From an uncultured Selenomonadales bacterium (lineage in GTDB: Bacteria; Bacillota; Negativicutes; Acidaminococcales; Acidaminococcaceae), in assembly GCA_900315345.1 (NCBI GenBank), contig OMYP01000015.1:1-49154 (forward strand): 49,154 nt of DNA, given 5' to 3'. The notes under the pieces are model-generated. The model saw only the letters and a program-made list of their open reading frames with translations. It searched no databases and was not told the DNA's origin. Position 1 is the first letter of the stretch; every line of letters starts with the position of its first letter. Made by a program: the position numbers and the translations under genes. Shown piece after piece: positions 7,932 through 17,138 of the stretch.

Positions 7932-9836
7932 ATGGGAAAAAGTGAATTGCTTTATGTGATCAAACCTTCGCAGCAGACTAAAGAAACATTATTACAGCTG
8001 TTAGCAGACCATAAAGAAGTGCAGTTCGTGTCCCTTATGGGCGTTGACCTGGCCGGTAATGATACGGATGAAAAAATTCCCGTTAATATTTTTTTGCATG
8101 ACATTGATAAGTTTTTAACCGGCAGCGCGGCTCAGACTGACGGGTCTTCCGTTGTGCTTCCCGGAATTGCCACATTAAATGATGCCCGGGTAGATATGGA
8201 AGTTGACAGGGATGTTAACTGGTATGTTGATTACAACTATGAACATTTTGATGAAAAAGGCCGCATGGTAGGCACCCTGCGCATGCCCTGCTTCCTGACC
8301 CATAACGGGGATTATGTGGATTCCCGTTCGATCCTGAAAAAATCCCTGCAGTATGTGGAAAAAGAAATTTTGGCCCTGTTAAAAAAATATCCCCATATGC
8401 CGGGCCTGGAGAATATAGATGTTGAAGAAATCGACCATCTGATTTTCACAACTGCCACCGAACTGGAATTCTGGGTAAAATCTCCCCGGGAAAATTCACC
8501 GATAGAAGCTTTGTCTTCTTCCCAGGTAATGCAGGAAATGTACTGGCAGCGTACCCGGGGCAATGTCCGCACGGCGTTGGAACAGACAATCGAAATGCTG
8601 GAGCTGTACGGTTTGGAACCGGAAATGGGCCATAAAGAATGCGGCGGTGTAAAAGGACAGATTGATGCGTCCGGACACATGACCCACATTAATGAGCAGC
8701 TGGAAGTGGACTGGAAGTACAATGTAGGTCTGCAGACAGCTGACAATGAGATTCTGGCCCGTATTGTTGTGAAAGAGATATTCCGTCAGAACGGTCTGGA
8801 TATTTCGTTCCAGGCAAAACCGATCCCCGGTGTTGCCGGAAGCGGTGAACATACCCATGTGGGCATTGCGGCCAAAATGAGGAACGGCAAGGTGGTCAAC
8901 CTTTTTGCTCCGGCGGATATGCATAAAGACTTTCTGTCGGCTGTCGGGTATGGCGCCGTAATGGGCATCATGAAGAATTATGAAGCGGTCAATCCCTTCA
9001 TTTCGGCTACTACTGATGCATTTAACCGTCTGAAACCTGGCTTTGAAGCTCCGGTCTGCGTGGTTACTTCTTTGGGCCTGGCACCGGATATCCCTTCCCG
9101 TAACCGTACTATCCTGGCCGGCCTTATCCGTGACCTGGATAATCCGCTGGCAACCCGTATTGAGATGCGTTCTCCCAATCCGTATACAAATACATATATT
9201 GCTATCGCGGCATTTTACCTGGCGGCATTAGATGGAATCAAAGCCTGTGCTGCCAGCAAAAAGACTCTGGCGCAGCTGGAAAAGGAAATTTCCAAAAAAG
9301 CCGGGCAAAAGGGATTTTATTTGGAAAAGGACCGGGAATACCGTACAGAAGAAGATGTATTTGAAGATTTTACTGCAGAAGAGCGCAGCAAACTGTTTGG
9401 TGAGCCGCCGGCAACCGTCTGGGAAAATATAAGGAACTGGGAACGGTTCCCTGAAAAGAAGAAAGTAATTATGGAAGGCGGTATCTTTGATGAGGCTGTG
9501 ATCAATTCCTTTGCGGAAGGCGCACTGATCCGCTGGAAAACCGAACTGATGAACCGGCTGATTCCTGAGATGCGGTCTGATGTTATGGCGGCGAAAAAGC
9601 TGCATGATGCAGAAAATGGAACCGCTTTTGACAATGCGGCGTGGAAAAAGGTCCAGGCAGTACGTGACCGGCTGGCAAAAGACAGTGCAAAGGCAACCTG
9701 CGTTTTCACGGAAATCCGGAATGCCATCGAAGCAAAAGACTATGATACCGTATCAGAAAAGTTCCTGGAGATGCAGCAGCTGAAGGATCGCCTTTACACT
9801 CTGTATCATGATTACCGGCAGAACATTATTGACTGA
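7932..9836 (+). CDS. Large-form glutamine synthetase
   Basis: Predicted to make glutamine from glutamate, ammonia and ATP in the cytoplasm. The 634 residues exceed GSI (about 440-470) and fall short of classic GSIII GlnN (about 700). Catalytic-domain signatures are clear: TATELEFWV (about residue 177), GSGEHTHVGI (about 300), PGFEAPVCVVTSLG with SRNRTILAG (about 370-400) and RIEMRSPNPYTN (about 413). The C-terminal 190 residues (from about 440) are helical and charged, a tail absent from GSI. I recall similar proteins of about 630 residues in other Clostridia and Negativicutes. No glnR or PII gene is adjacent. Regulation may be translational (see the hairpin-bridged ribosome site). Confidence 0.88.
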   Translation: MGKSELLYVIKPSQQTKETLLQLLADHKEVQFVSLMGVDLAGNDTDEKIPVNIFLHDIDKFLTGSAAQTDGSSVVLPGIATLNDARVDMEVDRDVNWYVDYNYEHFDEKGRMVGTLRMPCFLTHNGDYVDSRSILKKSLQYVEKEILALLKKYPHMPGLENIDVEEIDHLIFTTATELEFWVKSPRENSPIEALSSSQVMQEMYWQRTRGNVRTALEQTIEMLELYGLEPEMGHKECGGVKGQIDASGHMTHINEQLEVDWKYNVGLQTADNEILARIVVKEIFRQNGLDISFQAKPIPGVAGSGEHTHVGIAAKMRNGKVVNLFAPADMHKDFLSAVGYGAVMGIMKNYEAVNPFISATTDAFNRLKPGFEAPVCVVTSLGLAPDIPSRNRTILAGLIRDLDNPLATRIEMRSPNPYTNTYIAIAAFYLAALDGIKACAASKKTLAQLEKEISKKAGQKGFYLEKDREYRTEEDVFEDFTAEERSKLFGEPPATVWENIRNWERFPEKKKVIMEGGIFDEAVINSFAEGALIRWKTELMNRLIPEMRSDVMAAKKLHDAENGTAFDNAAWKKVQAVRDRLAKDSAKATCVFTEIRNAIEAKDYDTVSEKFLEMQQLKDRLYTLYHDYRQNIID

Positions 9837-10073
9837 GCGTAAATAAGTTTCACAAACTGTTGATTTCGAAACTATTTTTAATACAGAAGAGAAATAAATA
9901 CCTTTATTTTGGATGAAATATTTTTACATTGTGAATCCTTTGTGAATTTTTGGCGGTAAGGTTGTTGTCTTATAGATAGACTTATGATAAAATACATAAA
10001 GTATTGACTGGGTATTCCGTTTTGTGTTTTGCGGTTGCAAAAAAACAGATACCGTATTTTTAGGAGGATGACA

Positions 10074-11213
10074 ATGAATTTTGCATTTACGGAAGAACAG
10101 CTCGAATTGCAGGAAATGGTGCGCGAGTTTGTAGAAAAAGAAATTACCCCTATTGCAGGAGCAATGGATGAGGAAAACGCTACCCGTCCGGAACTGTTCA
10201 AAAAAGCTGCTGATATGGGGCTGCTGAATGTAATCGTCCCTGAAGAATACGGTGGATTAGGCCTGGACAGCGTTACAGTTGCAATGATGTATGAGGAGCT
10301 TGGGAAAGGCTGCGCCGGTGTTGCAACTTCCATGGCTGCCAACTCACTGGCCACTGCGCCGGTTCTGATTGCCGGTACGGATGAACAGAAGCGTATGTGG
10401 TGCGACGTTTTGAATGACGGTGGGCTGGCTGCTTTTGCGCTGACAGAACCCGGTGCCGGATCTGATGCAGGCGGTGTATCTACCCGTGCTGTACATGATA
10501 AGGCAAACAAAACGTATACCTTAAATGGAACTAAGGCATTTATAACCAACGGCGGTATTGCAGATATCTACCTGATTTTTGCCAATACCCGAAAAGATGG
10601 TGGAATCCGCGGACTTACTGCTTTTATTGTGCCTAAGGGAACACCTGGTTTCAAGGTTGGCCGTAAGGAAGATAAAATGGGGATCCGTCCTTCCAATACT
10701 TGTGAACTGATTCTGGACAATGTTGTGATTCCGGAATCAAACCGGGTCGGTAGGGAAGGTCAGGGCTTCCGCATTGCCATGCAGACACTGGATTCGGCCC
10801 GTCCCTTTGTAGGCGCGGTTTCTGTGGGTCTGGCACAGGCATCTTTGGATATAGCGGTTGCTTATGCGAAGGAACGTAAACAGTTTGGACAGCCTATCGC
10901 TTCTTTTGAAATGATTCAGGAGATGGTAGCGGATATGGCTATGAAGATAGATGCGGCCCGTCTTCTTGTATATCGTGCCTGCGCTATGCGGGATGAAGGG
11001 GTTGTATTCACTAAGGAAGCTGCTATGGCAAAATGTTTTGCCGCAGATACTGCAATGGAAGTTACAACCAGCGCCGTGCAGATCATGGGCGGATATGGTT
11101 ATTCCAAAGAAAATCCGGCTGAAAAACGCATGCGTGATGCGAAGATTATGCAGATTTATGAAGGCACCAACCAGATTCAGCGTCTGGTCATTGCCAATAA
11201 AGTTATGTACTGA
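10074..11213 (+). CDS. Acyl-CoA dehydrogenase (short-chain, butyryl-CoA type)
   Basis: FAD enzyme oxidising, or in fermenters reversing the oxidation of, acyl-CoA at the alpha-beta bond. The 379 residues match the family. Visible signatures are the FAD-site segment FALTEPGAGSDAGG, the central beta domain, and the C-terminal YEGTNQIQRLVIA, in which Glu363 is the expected catalytic base of short-chain members. The ATG at 10074 follows TAGGAGG at 6 nt; a TTG frame opening at 10029 has no ribosome site. It stands alone: no etfA/etfB, crotonase or thiolase is adjacent, so substrate and electron partner cannot be fixed from context. A strong terminator follows. Confidence 0.93.
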   Translation: MNFAFTEEQLELQEMVREFVEKEITPIAGAMDEENATRPELFKKAADMGLLNVIVPEEYGGLGLDSVTVAMMYEELGKGCAGVATSMAANSLATAPVLIAGTDEQKRMWCDVLNDGGLAAFALTEPGAGSDAGGVSTRAVHDKANKTYTLNGTKAFITNGGIADIYLIFANTRKDGGIRGLTAFIVPKGTPGFKVGRKEDKMGIRPSNTCELILDNVVIPESNRVGREGQGFRIAMQTLDSARPFVGAVSVGLAQASLDIAVAYAKERKQFGQPIASFEMIQEMVADMAMKIDAARLLVYRACAMRDEGVVFTKEAAMAKCFAADTAMEVTTSAVQIMGGYGYSKENPAEKRMRDAKIMQIYEGTNQIQRLVIANKVMY

Positions 11214-11240
11214 GAAAAAACTTTTATTTATGGCTGGCTG

Positions 11241-11273
11241 CCCCGTTGCCTGCTGACAGGCAGCGGGGTTTTT
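11241..11273 (+). terminator. Rho-independent terminator after acyl-CoA dehydrogenase
   Basis: CCCCGTTGCCTG (11241-11252) pairs with CAGGCAGCGGGG (11257-11268) around CTGA, with one T-G pair, followed by TTTTT. The remaining 145 bp before lspA contain a small CAGCT/AGCTG hairpin and no gene. Confidence 0.85.
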
Positions 11274-11419
11274 GTTATAATATTATTGTCAGCTTTAATC
11301 AGCTGAGTGCAATTCAGTTGACGGGAAGCCCATCAGCCCTGTTGTTTTTAAAGAAATGCCGATTTATGATACAACCCCTTTGACCAGGGCTTTCTGAAAT
11401 ATATCGTTTGGGAGCTTTT

Positions 11420-11875
11420 ATGATTTTACTTTGGCTGCCGTTTCTGGTATTGGTGTTTGACCGCATTACCAAAATGGCCGTAATCTCCAGAATGGTGGAA
11501 GGCGAAAGCATTCCTGTCATTAATGGTATTTTTCACCTTACTTATGTTTTAAATCCGGGCGCGGCTTTTGGCATGCTGCCTCACAGCAGGACATTCTTTC
11601 TTGGAATCGGGCTGGCTGCGGTCGTGGCTATCTGGTGGCTGCGGGCAGAGATCCTATCTGAAGGATGGATGATTCGAACCGGGACTGCCCTGTTCCTGGG
11701 AGGAACGCTGGGGAACCTGTGGGATCGCGCCCAGACAGGACTGGTAATTGATTTCTTCGATTTCCGCGTATGGCCTGTATTTAATGTTGCGGACATTGCA
11801 ATATGTGCTGGGGCGGGATTGATTTTATGGGGTATGATGAATAACGGATATTGGGAAAATGATAGAAGAAGATAA
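11420..11875 (+). CDS. lspA: Lipoprotein signal peptidase (signal peptidase II)
   Basis: Inner-membrane aspartic protease that removes signal peptides from diacylglyceryl-modified prolipoproteins. The 151-residue protein has about four membrane helices. The family motifs are present: LNPGAAFGM (about 45-52), GTLGNLWDR (95-103), and the two catalytic aspartates, Asp111 in VIDFFDF and Asp125 in FNVADI. I prefer the ATG at 11420, with GGGAG 5 nt upstream, over a TTG at 11408. Its 3' end overlaps rluD by 17 nt, the usual lspA-rluD pairing in Bacillota, implying coupled translation. Confidence 0.95.
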   Translation: MILLWLPFLVLVFDRITKMAVISRMVEGESIPVINGIFHLTYVLNPGAAFGMLPHSRTFFLGIGLAAVVAIWWLRAEILSEGWMIRTGTALFLGGTLGNLWDRAQTGLVIDFFDFRVWPVFNVADIAICAGAGLILWGMMNNGYWENDRRR

Positions 11876-12866
11876 AAAGATTTTTTCAGGAGAACCATGG
11901 CCAGAAGAGTGCATTGACGATATAACGGAAGATGCGTTACAGGGCGCTGATGATGTTCGCCGGGTGATAGCTGAGGCGGCGGATGCGGGAAAACGGGCCG
12001 ATGTATTTTTCGCAGACGCTTTGGAAGCTACCCGTTCCCATGTCCAAAGTATATTGAATGAAGGTTATATTCATAAAGGCGCGAAAACAATAAAACCGAA
12101 TTACAAGGTGAAAGCCGGGGACTGTTTTCAGGTTGTGCTGCCCAGTCCTGTTCCACTGGAGGCAGAGCCGGAAAATATTCCTCTGGATATTATATATGAA
12201 GATGAAGATGTCATTGTGCTGAACAAAGCAAGGGGGATGGTCGTTCACCCTGCGCCCGGGCATGTATCTGGCACACTGGTAAATGCGCTGTTGTATCACT
12301 GTAAAAACCTTTCCGGTATCAACGGGGTGATCCGTCCCGGAATCGTACACCGTCTGGATAAGGATACCAGCGGTATCATGATCGCGGCCAAAAATGACGA
12401 GGCGCATTTTTCACTGTCAAAACAGATACAGGATAAAACCGCAAAACGCACCTATTTGTGTGTTGTCAGGGGAAATCTAAAACAAGATTCCGGTATCATA
12501 GAGACCCGGATCGACCGGGATAAGAACGACCGCAAAAAGATGGCGGTAGTGCAGGAGGGCGGCCGGGAAGCCATTACAGAATATCGCGTATTAGAAAGGT
12601 TTGGACGGTTTACGGTCGTACAGTGTTCCTTGCGGACTGGGCGGACACATCAGATACGGGTCCATATGGAATATTTGGGTTATCCTCTTGTGGGGGATCC
12701 GAAATATTCTCCTATGAAGGTTCCCTTTTCGATTAAAGGGCAGGCACTTCATTCACAAACACTGGATTTTACCCATCCGCATACCGGCAGGAGAATGCAT
12801 TTTGAAGCACCGCTGCCTGAAGATATGCAGAAGATCATAACCCGGCTGCATAACGGACAGTTCTAG
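11859..12866 (+). CDS. rluD: 23S rRNA pseudouridine synthase, RluD family
   Basis: Isomerises uridines to pseudouridine in rRNA. The 335 residues contain an S4-like RNA-binding domain (about 45-110: ADVFFADALEATRSHVQSIL) and the catalytic domain, with the motif HRLDKDTSG holding the catalytic Asp167 and the downstream RTGRTHQIRVH. An N-terminal acidic extension of about 40 residues precedes the S4 domain. The start ATG lies inside lspA. The RluD assignment among RluA-type paralogues rests on the S4 domain and the lspA neighbour; the exact target uridines cannot be read from sequence. Confidence 0.9.
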   Translation: MIEEDKKIFSGEPWPEECIDDITEDALQGADDVRRVIAEAADAGKRADVFFADALEATRSHVQSILNEGYIHKGAKTIKPNYKVKAGDCFQVVLPSPVPLEAEPENIPLDIIYEDEDVIVLNKARGMVVHPAPGHVSGTLVNALLYHCKNLSGINGVIRPGIVHRLDKDTSGIMIAAKNDEAHFSLSKQIQDKTAKRTYLCVVRGNLKQDSGIIETRIDRDKNDRKKMAVVQEGGREAITEYRVLERFGRFTVVQCSLRTGRTHQIRVHMEYLGYPLVGDPKYSPMKVPFSIKGQALHSQTLDFTHPHTGRRMHFEAPLPEDMQKIITRLHNGQF

Positions 12867-12899
12867 TATCCGTATCTGTTAACTGAAATTGCTTTATAA

Positions 12900-13520
<621 letters not shown>

Positions 13521-13604
13521 AATGTCATCTGGTTTTCTAAACTCTTTTTTCCATACTGTTTTTTGTAAAAACATAACTATTATGTATCTGGAGGTTTGTT
13601 TATC

Positions 13605-14060
13605 ATGAAAAAGAAATCGTTCTTGTTTTCTGTATTAATGGCAGTTTTGTTGGTATCTGTTTCTGTGGTTGCGTTTGCAGCGGCCAATGATGAGAACCCG
13701 TATAAAAATCAATACGCAAAAGAAGCGCAGGCTCTGCGGAAACAGGGTACGGCAAAAATAATCTGCCAGTTTATGACAAGGGAAAACGTTCCGTTGCCCG
13801 GAGTAACTATGATTTACAACACTACAAAAGAAAAAGGATTAGAAGCTGTTGCTGACGAAAAAGGTATCGTTCAGTTTGAAGTGAAATCTTCTGAATTGTA
13901 TTATCTCCATCACGTTATTTATAACAGAGATATCTTTCCTATCCAGGGAAGTGCCCAGATTTGCAATGTTGATAAGTTTGATGTGCGCAAGGGAATGGTA
14001 TTGTGGAACTGTATAGTGAAATACGGGGACCGTACATTTATGAGTTATCGCGGCAATTGA
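13605..14060 (+). CDS. Small exported protein of unknown function
   Basis: I do not recognise the family. The 151-residue product begins with a basic stretch (MKKKS), then a hydrophobic core of about 18 residues ending AFAAAND, a convincing Sec signal peptide with AxA cleavage near residue 24. The mature part looks beta-rich, with GVTMIYNTTKEKGLEAVADEK, reminiscent of carboxypeptidase-regulatory or Cna-B sandwich folds that extend peptide-like strands, but this is a weak resemblance. It has two cysteines in the mature part (CQF and QICN) plus one in WNC. The ATG at 13605 has TGGAGG 10 nt upstream. It is monocistronic, ending in a strong bidirectional terminator. Confidence 0.75.
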   Translation: MKKKSFLFSVLMAVLLVSVSVVAFAAANDENPYKNQYAKEAQALRKQGTAKIICQFMTRENVPLPGVTMIYNTTKEKGLEAVADEKGIVQFEVKSSELYYLHHVIYNRDIFPIQGSAQICNVDKFDVRKGMVLWNCIVKYGDRTFMSYRGN

Positions 14061-14110
14061 AGCAGAAAGGAACATGTTGATCAATACTTAAGTGTATAAA
14101 AAAACATATA

Positions 14111-14154
14111 AAAATAACAAAGCCGGATGTATTACATCCGGCTTTGTTATTTTT
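14111..14154. terminator. Bidirectional terminator between convergent genes
   Basis: A perfect 20-bp stem joins AAAATAACAAAGCCGGATGT (14111-14130) to its complement at 14134-14153 over the loop ATT. A-rich and T-rich ends serve both strands. It separates the exported protein gene from the leftward AdoMetDC-like gene. Confidence 0.9.
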
Positions 14155-14176
14155 AATGAAGGGCTGTATTGACTGT

Positions 14177-14629
14177 TTACAATGATTTCGGTTTCATCAG
14201 GAATTTTCCGAAGCGTTTTGTCATGTTGCGCATCTGCGTGATTTTTCGTGATTTGTTACGATGGCGGGGCTTCATATCCGCCTTTTTCCCAAAATCCCCC
14301 CGGTCAACATAGGTCAGTTTCATTTTATCGGGAGAAAGAAATCCGCATATTTCCCGTACAAGTTTTTCAGGGTCTGCGCCCTCGCTATATGAGAAACCGT
14401 CAATGGAGACAAACCCTTTTTCATGATTTACGTGTAAAATAATGTGACCTTCTTTACAGATACAGTAAATGCCATATCCTGCTTCGTCTTCCGGGACGAT
14501 CCGGCTGCTCAGCAGGTTCATATTATTATTTTTAGAAAATGTTTCCAAAGCTTCTTTCAATGAATCCTGGGGCAGTGCATCATCGGCACAGCCGTACAAA
14601 TCTGCGGCAATCAATAATCCTGTTTTCAA
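14177..14629 (-). CDS. AdoMet decarboxylase-like protein lacking the pyruvoyl serine
   Basis: The first 115 of 150 residues follow bacterial S-adenosylmethionine decarboxylase (SpeH/SpeD class): ADLYGC at 9-14, the core around 58-82, and SIDGF matching AIDVF. In active enzymes the motif E-S-H self-cleaves before serine to make the pyruvoyl group. Here it reads E60-G61-H62. The catalytic cysteine 20 residues on (Thermotoga Cys83) is Tyr81; only the catalytic His (His66) remains. It therefore should not self-process or decarboxylate. A lysine/arginine-rich tail of about 35 residues (115-150) is added. The start is TTG at 14629, with AAGGAGA 7 nt upstream. A regulatory, prozyme-like or nucleic-acid-binding role is inference. 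Confidence 0.75.
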   Translation of the reverse strand: MKTGLLIAADLYGCADDALPQDSLKEALETFSKNNNMNLLSSRIVPEDEAGYGIYCICKEGHIILHVNHEKGFVSIDGFSYSEGADPEKLVREICGFLSPDKMKLTYVDRGDFGKKADMKPRHRNKSRKITQMRNMTKRFGKFLMKPKSL

Positions 14630-14670
14630 AATAGATTCTCCTTTTTAAACTGTCGGTATGTCGCATACCC

Positions 14671-14762
14671 GTTCCGTGTTTACTTAAAATTAAAAAACAT
14701 CTTATTTGAATTGATTATAGCAGAGGTGCCTTACAGTTGTCAAAGTAAAGTAAACATGGAAC
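14671..14762. repeat. 15-bp inverted repeat flanking the AdoMetDC-like gene promoter
   Basis: The left arm 14671-14685 (GTTCCGTGTTTACTT) and right arm 14748-14762 (AAGTAAACATGGAAC) are complementary at 14 of 15 positions. They bracket the whole promoter, arm centres 77 bp apart. A second small perfect hairpin (GGTATG-TCG-CATACC, 14655-14669) lies in the leader. The layout suggests paired operator half-sites. The rest of this 301-bp intergenic stretch (to recD2) holds only the two promoters. Confidence 0.55.
14714..14743 (-). promoter_or_regulatory. Consensus sigma-A promoter of AdoMetDC-like gene
   Basis: On the minus strand TTGACA (14743-14738) and TATAAT (14719-14714) are both perfect, with an 18-bp spacer. 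Transcription should start near 14707, giving a leader of about 78 nt. It lies between the two arms of the inverted repeat. Confidence 0.85.
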
Positions 14763-14892
14763 GCAGGCGTCTAAAACAGTTATATCGGAGGTTGTTTCTG
14801 TCTGAAAATAGATTGCAATCGCTGAAACTGATCTGATTTTTATATAAAAAATGTTCTAACAGATAAAAACGACCCCGGTCTGTAAAAATTCG

Positions 14893-14901
14893 TGTTATAA
14901 T
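14893..14901 (+). promoter_or_regulatory. Extended -10 promoter of recD2
   Basis: TGTTATAAT (TATAAT at 14896-14901) is a full extended -10, with no recognisable -35, 30 bp before the recD2 start. Confidence 0.5.
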
Positions 14902-14930
14902 AAAAATATACTAAATGGCAGGGGAATTTA

Positions 14931-17081
14931 ATGGAAAAAACAGAAGGTACTGTAGAAAATATTATATTCCAGAGCGATGACAAAAGGTTTTGTGTATTTC
15001 GAATGAAATGTGCATCTGACGGGATGATTACTGCGGTTTATCATGGTGCGGCTCCTTTTATGGGAGAAATGATTCGGGTGACGGGGGAATGGATCTCACA
15101 CCCCCGCTTTGGCCGGCAGTTCAACATAACCGGTTACCAGTCCGTCATGCCTGATTCAGCCGAAGGGGTGGAACGTTTTCTGTCCAGCGGTGCGGTCAGG
15201 GGCGTAGGGAAAACCATGGCTTCCCGTATTGTGGAATTCTTTGGGAAAGATACGTTGGAGATTCTTGGGAAAAATCCGGAGCGCCTTGCGGAAATTCCCG
15301 GCATCGGGGCAAAAAAAGCTGAGGTCATAGGAAAATCTTACAGTGAAATTTCGGACTTGAGAGAAATTATGCTTTTCCTTGAGCAGAACGGCGTGAGCGG
15401 AAGTTATGCAGCAAAATTGCAGATTGCTTATGGGGATACTGCCATAGACCGTATGAAGATCAATCCGTATATCCTGATTACCGATATAGAAGGGATAGGC
15501 TTCAAGACGGCAGACAGGATTGCTTTATCCCTGGGCTTTGATCTGGCTTCCACGGAGCGTATCCGGGCAGGGATCATTTATGTCCTTAATATGGCGGCTT
15601 CCGGAGGACACACCTGCATTCCCGAGGAGGAACTGCTCCGGTATGCCGAAAGAGTACTGCAGGCCGATTATATGGTTGTGGAAACTGTTTTCCGCGATAT
15701 GGTTGAAAAAGATATGCTTCGCACGGAGGACTGGGGGGGACAGCGTTTCATATATCCGGAATATCTGTACAGGGCAGAAACAGGCGTTGCCCATATGCTG
15801 CTGGCATTAAGAGACCATCCGGAAAGTCTGGGAAAGGTCGATGAAGAAAAGATTATGGAGGAATGGGAGGCGGAAGCCGGTATTGAGTTGGCAGAGGCAC
15901 AGAAGGAAGCCATCCGTTCTTCCCTGAAATTTGGTGTGTTTGCACTGACCGGCGGTCCGGGGACAGGAAAAACGACGATCATAAAAGGAATCCTGTCGGT
16001 ACTGAAGCGGGCGGGCTGTAAAGTTTTGCTGGCTGCTCCTACCGGTCGCGCAGCCCGGCGTCTGGAAGCCGCAGCAGGTGAAAAAGCGCAGACAGTCCAT
16101 CGGATGTTAGAATATAACGTCAGCGGAACCTTTGGAAAAAACGCAGAGGACCTGCTGGAAGCCCAGGCAGTTATTGTCGACGAGGCGTCAATGCTTGATA
16201 TTGCGCTGTTTTATCATCTTCTGGAAGCTCTCCCCCTTGGATGCAGGCTCGTTCTGGCAGGGGATGTGGATCAGCTTCCTTCCGTTGGCCCCGGTTCTGT
16301 ACTGAAGGACATTATACAGAGCGGAAAGATGCCTGTGGTGCGGCTTCGGGAGATTTTCAGGCAGGCCGAAATAAGCCCGATCGTGCGGAATGCCCACAGG
16401 ATCAACCGCGGAATGATGCCGGAATGCGTATCGGACAGTGATTTTTCCATGATGGAGTTTGAAGAGGAAGAACAGGCTGCCGCCTATATAACAAATTTTT
16501 ATGCCGATAAAACCAGGGATGGACGATGGCAGTCGCTGCAGGTTCTTTCCCCTATGCACAAAGGGGCATGCGGTGTCCGGAATTTAAACAGCCTGCTGCA
16601 GATGCGGGTCAACCCGCCATCATCAGAAAAGAGTGAAATCCTGCGTCCCGACGGAACCGTTCTCCGTTTGGGCGACAAGGTCATGCAGATACGTAATAAT
16701 TATGAAAAAGATGTGTATAACGGTGATATCGGGCAAATCGTAAACATTAAAGAAAAGGACGTGACGGTCTGGTATCCGGATCGTCAGGAAGATGAATACG
16801 TTTGCTATTCTGAAAGTGAATATGACGAACTGCAGCTGGCATATGCTTTGAGCGTCCATAAATCACAGGGGAGCGAGTATTCCCAGATTGTACTGGCACT
16901 GATGCCAGGGCATTATATTATGTTGCAGCGTAACCTGTTGTATACAGCGGTGACGCGGGCCAGGGAAAAGGTCGTGCTGGTAGGAACGAAGGCGGCTCTT
17001 TACACAGCGGTTTCCAATGACCGTACAAAACGGCGTTATTCACTGCTGAAAGAAAGGCTGCAGGAAAACGGAGAGCTGTAA
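14931..17081 (+). CDS. recD2: RecD2-type ATP-dependent DNA helicase
   Basis: A 5'-3' superfamily 1 helicase of the RecBC-independent RecD2 class, involved in DNA repair and replication-fork maintenance. The 716 residues include an N-terminal OB-like region, helix-hairpin-helix motifs (about 120-200: LAEIPGIGAKKAEVIG), Walker A GGPGTGKTT at 341-349, Walker B IVDEASMLD near 416, the motif GDVDQLPSVGPGS, and the C-terminal motif VHKSQGSEY. No recB or recC is nearby. The ATG at 14931 has AGGGGA 5 nt upstream. comFC follows 57 bp later, probably in the same transcript. Confidence 0.94.
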   Translation: MEKTEGTVENIIFQSDDKRFCVFRMKCASDGMITAVYHGAAPFMGEMIRVTGEWISHPRFGRQFNITGYQSVMPDSAEGVERFLSSGAVRGVGKTMASRIVEFFGKDTLEILGKNPERLAEIPGIGAKKAEVIGKSYSEISDLREIMLFLEQNGVSGSYAAKLQIAYGDTAIDRMKINPYILITDIEGIGFKTADRIALSLGFDLASTERIRAGIIYVLNMAASGGHTCIPEEELLRYAERVLQADYMVVETVFRDMVEKDMLRTEDWGGQRFIYPEYLYRAETGVAHMLLALRDHPESLGKVDEEKIMEEWEAEAGIELAEAQKEAIRSSLKFGVFALTGGPGTGKTTIIKGILSVLKRAGCKVLLAAPTGRAARRLEAAAGEKAQTVHRMLEYNVSGTFGKNAEDLLEAQAVIVDEASMLDIALFYHLLEALPLGCRLVLAGDVDQLPSVGPGSVLKDIIQSGKMPVVRLREIFRQAEISPIVRNAHRINRGMMPECVSDSDFSMMEFEEEEQAAAYITNFYADKTRDGRWQSLQVLSPMHKGACGVRNLNSLLQMRVNPPSSEKSEILRPDGTVLRLGDKVMQIRNNYEKDVYNGDIGQIVNIKEKDVTVWYPDRQEDEYVCYSESEYDELQLAYALSVHKSQGSEYSQIVLALMPGHYIMLQRNLLYTAVTRAREKVVLVGTKAALYTAVSNDRTKRRYSLLKERLQENGEL

Positions 17082-17138
17082 GTCTTTTGGTTTGGTGGTT
17101 AACAGAATAAATAATTTATGAGAGGGTGATGAATACTA

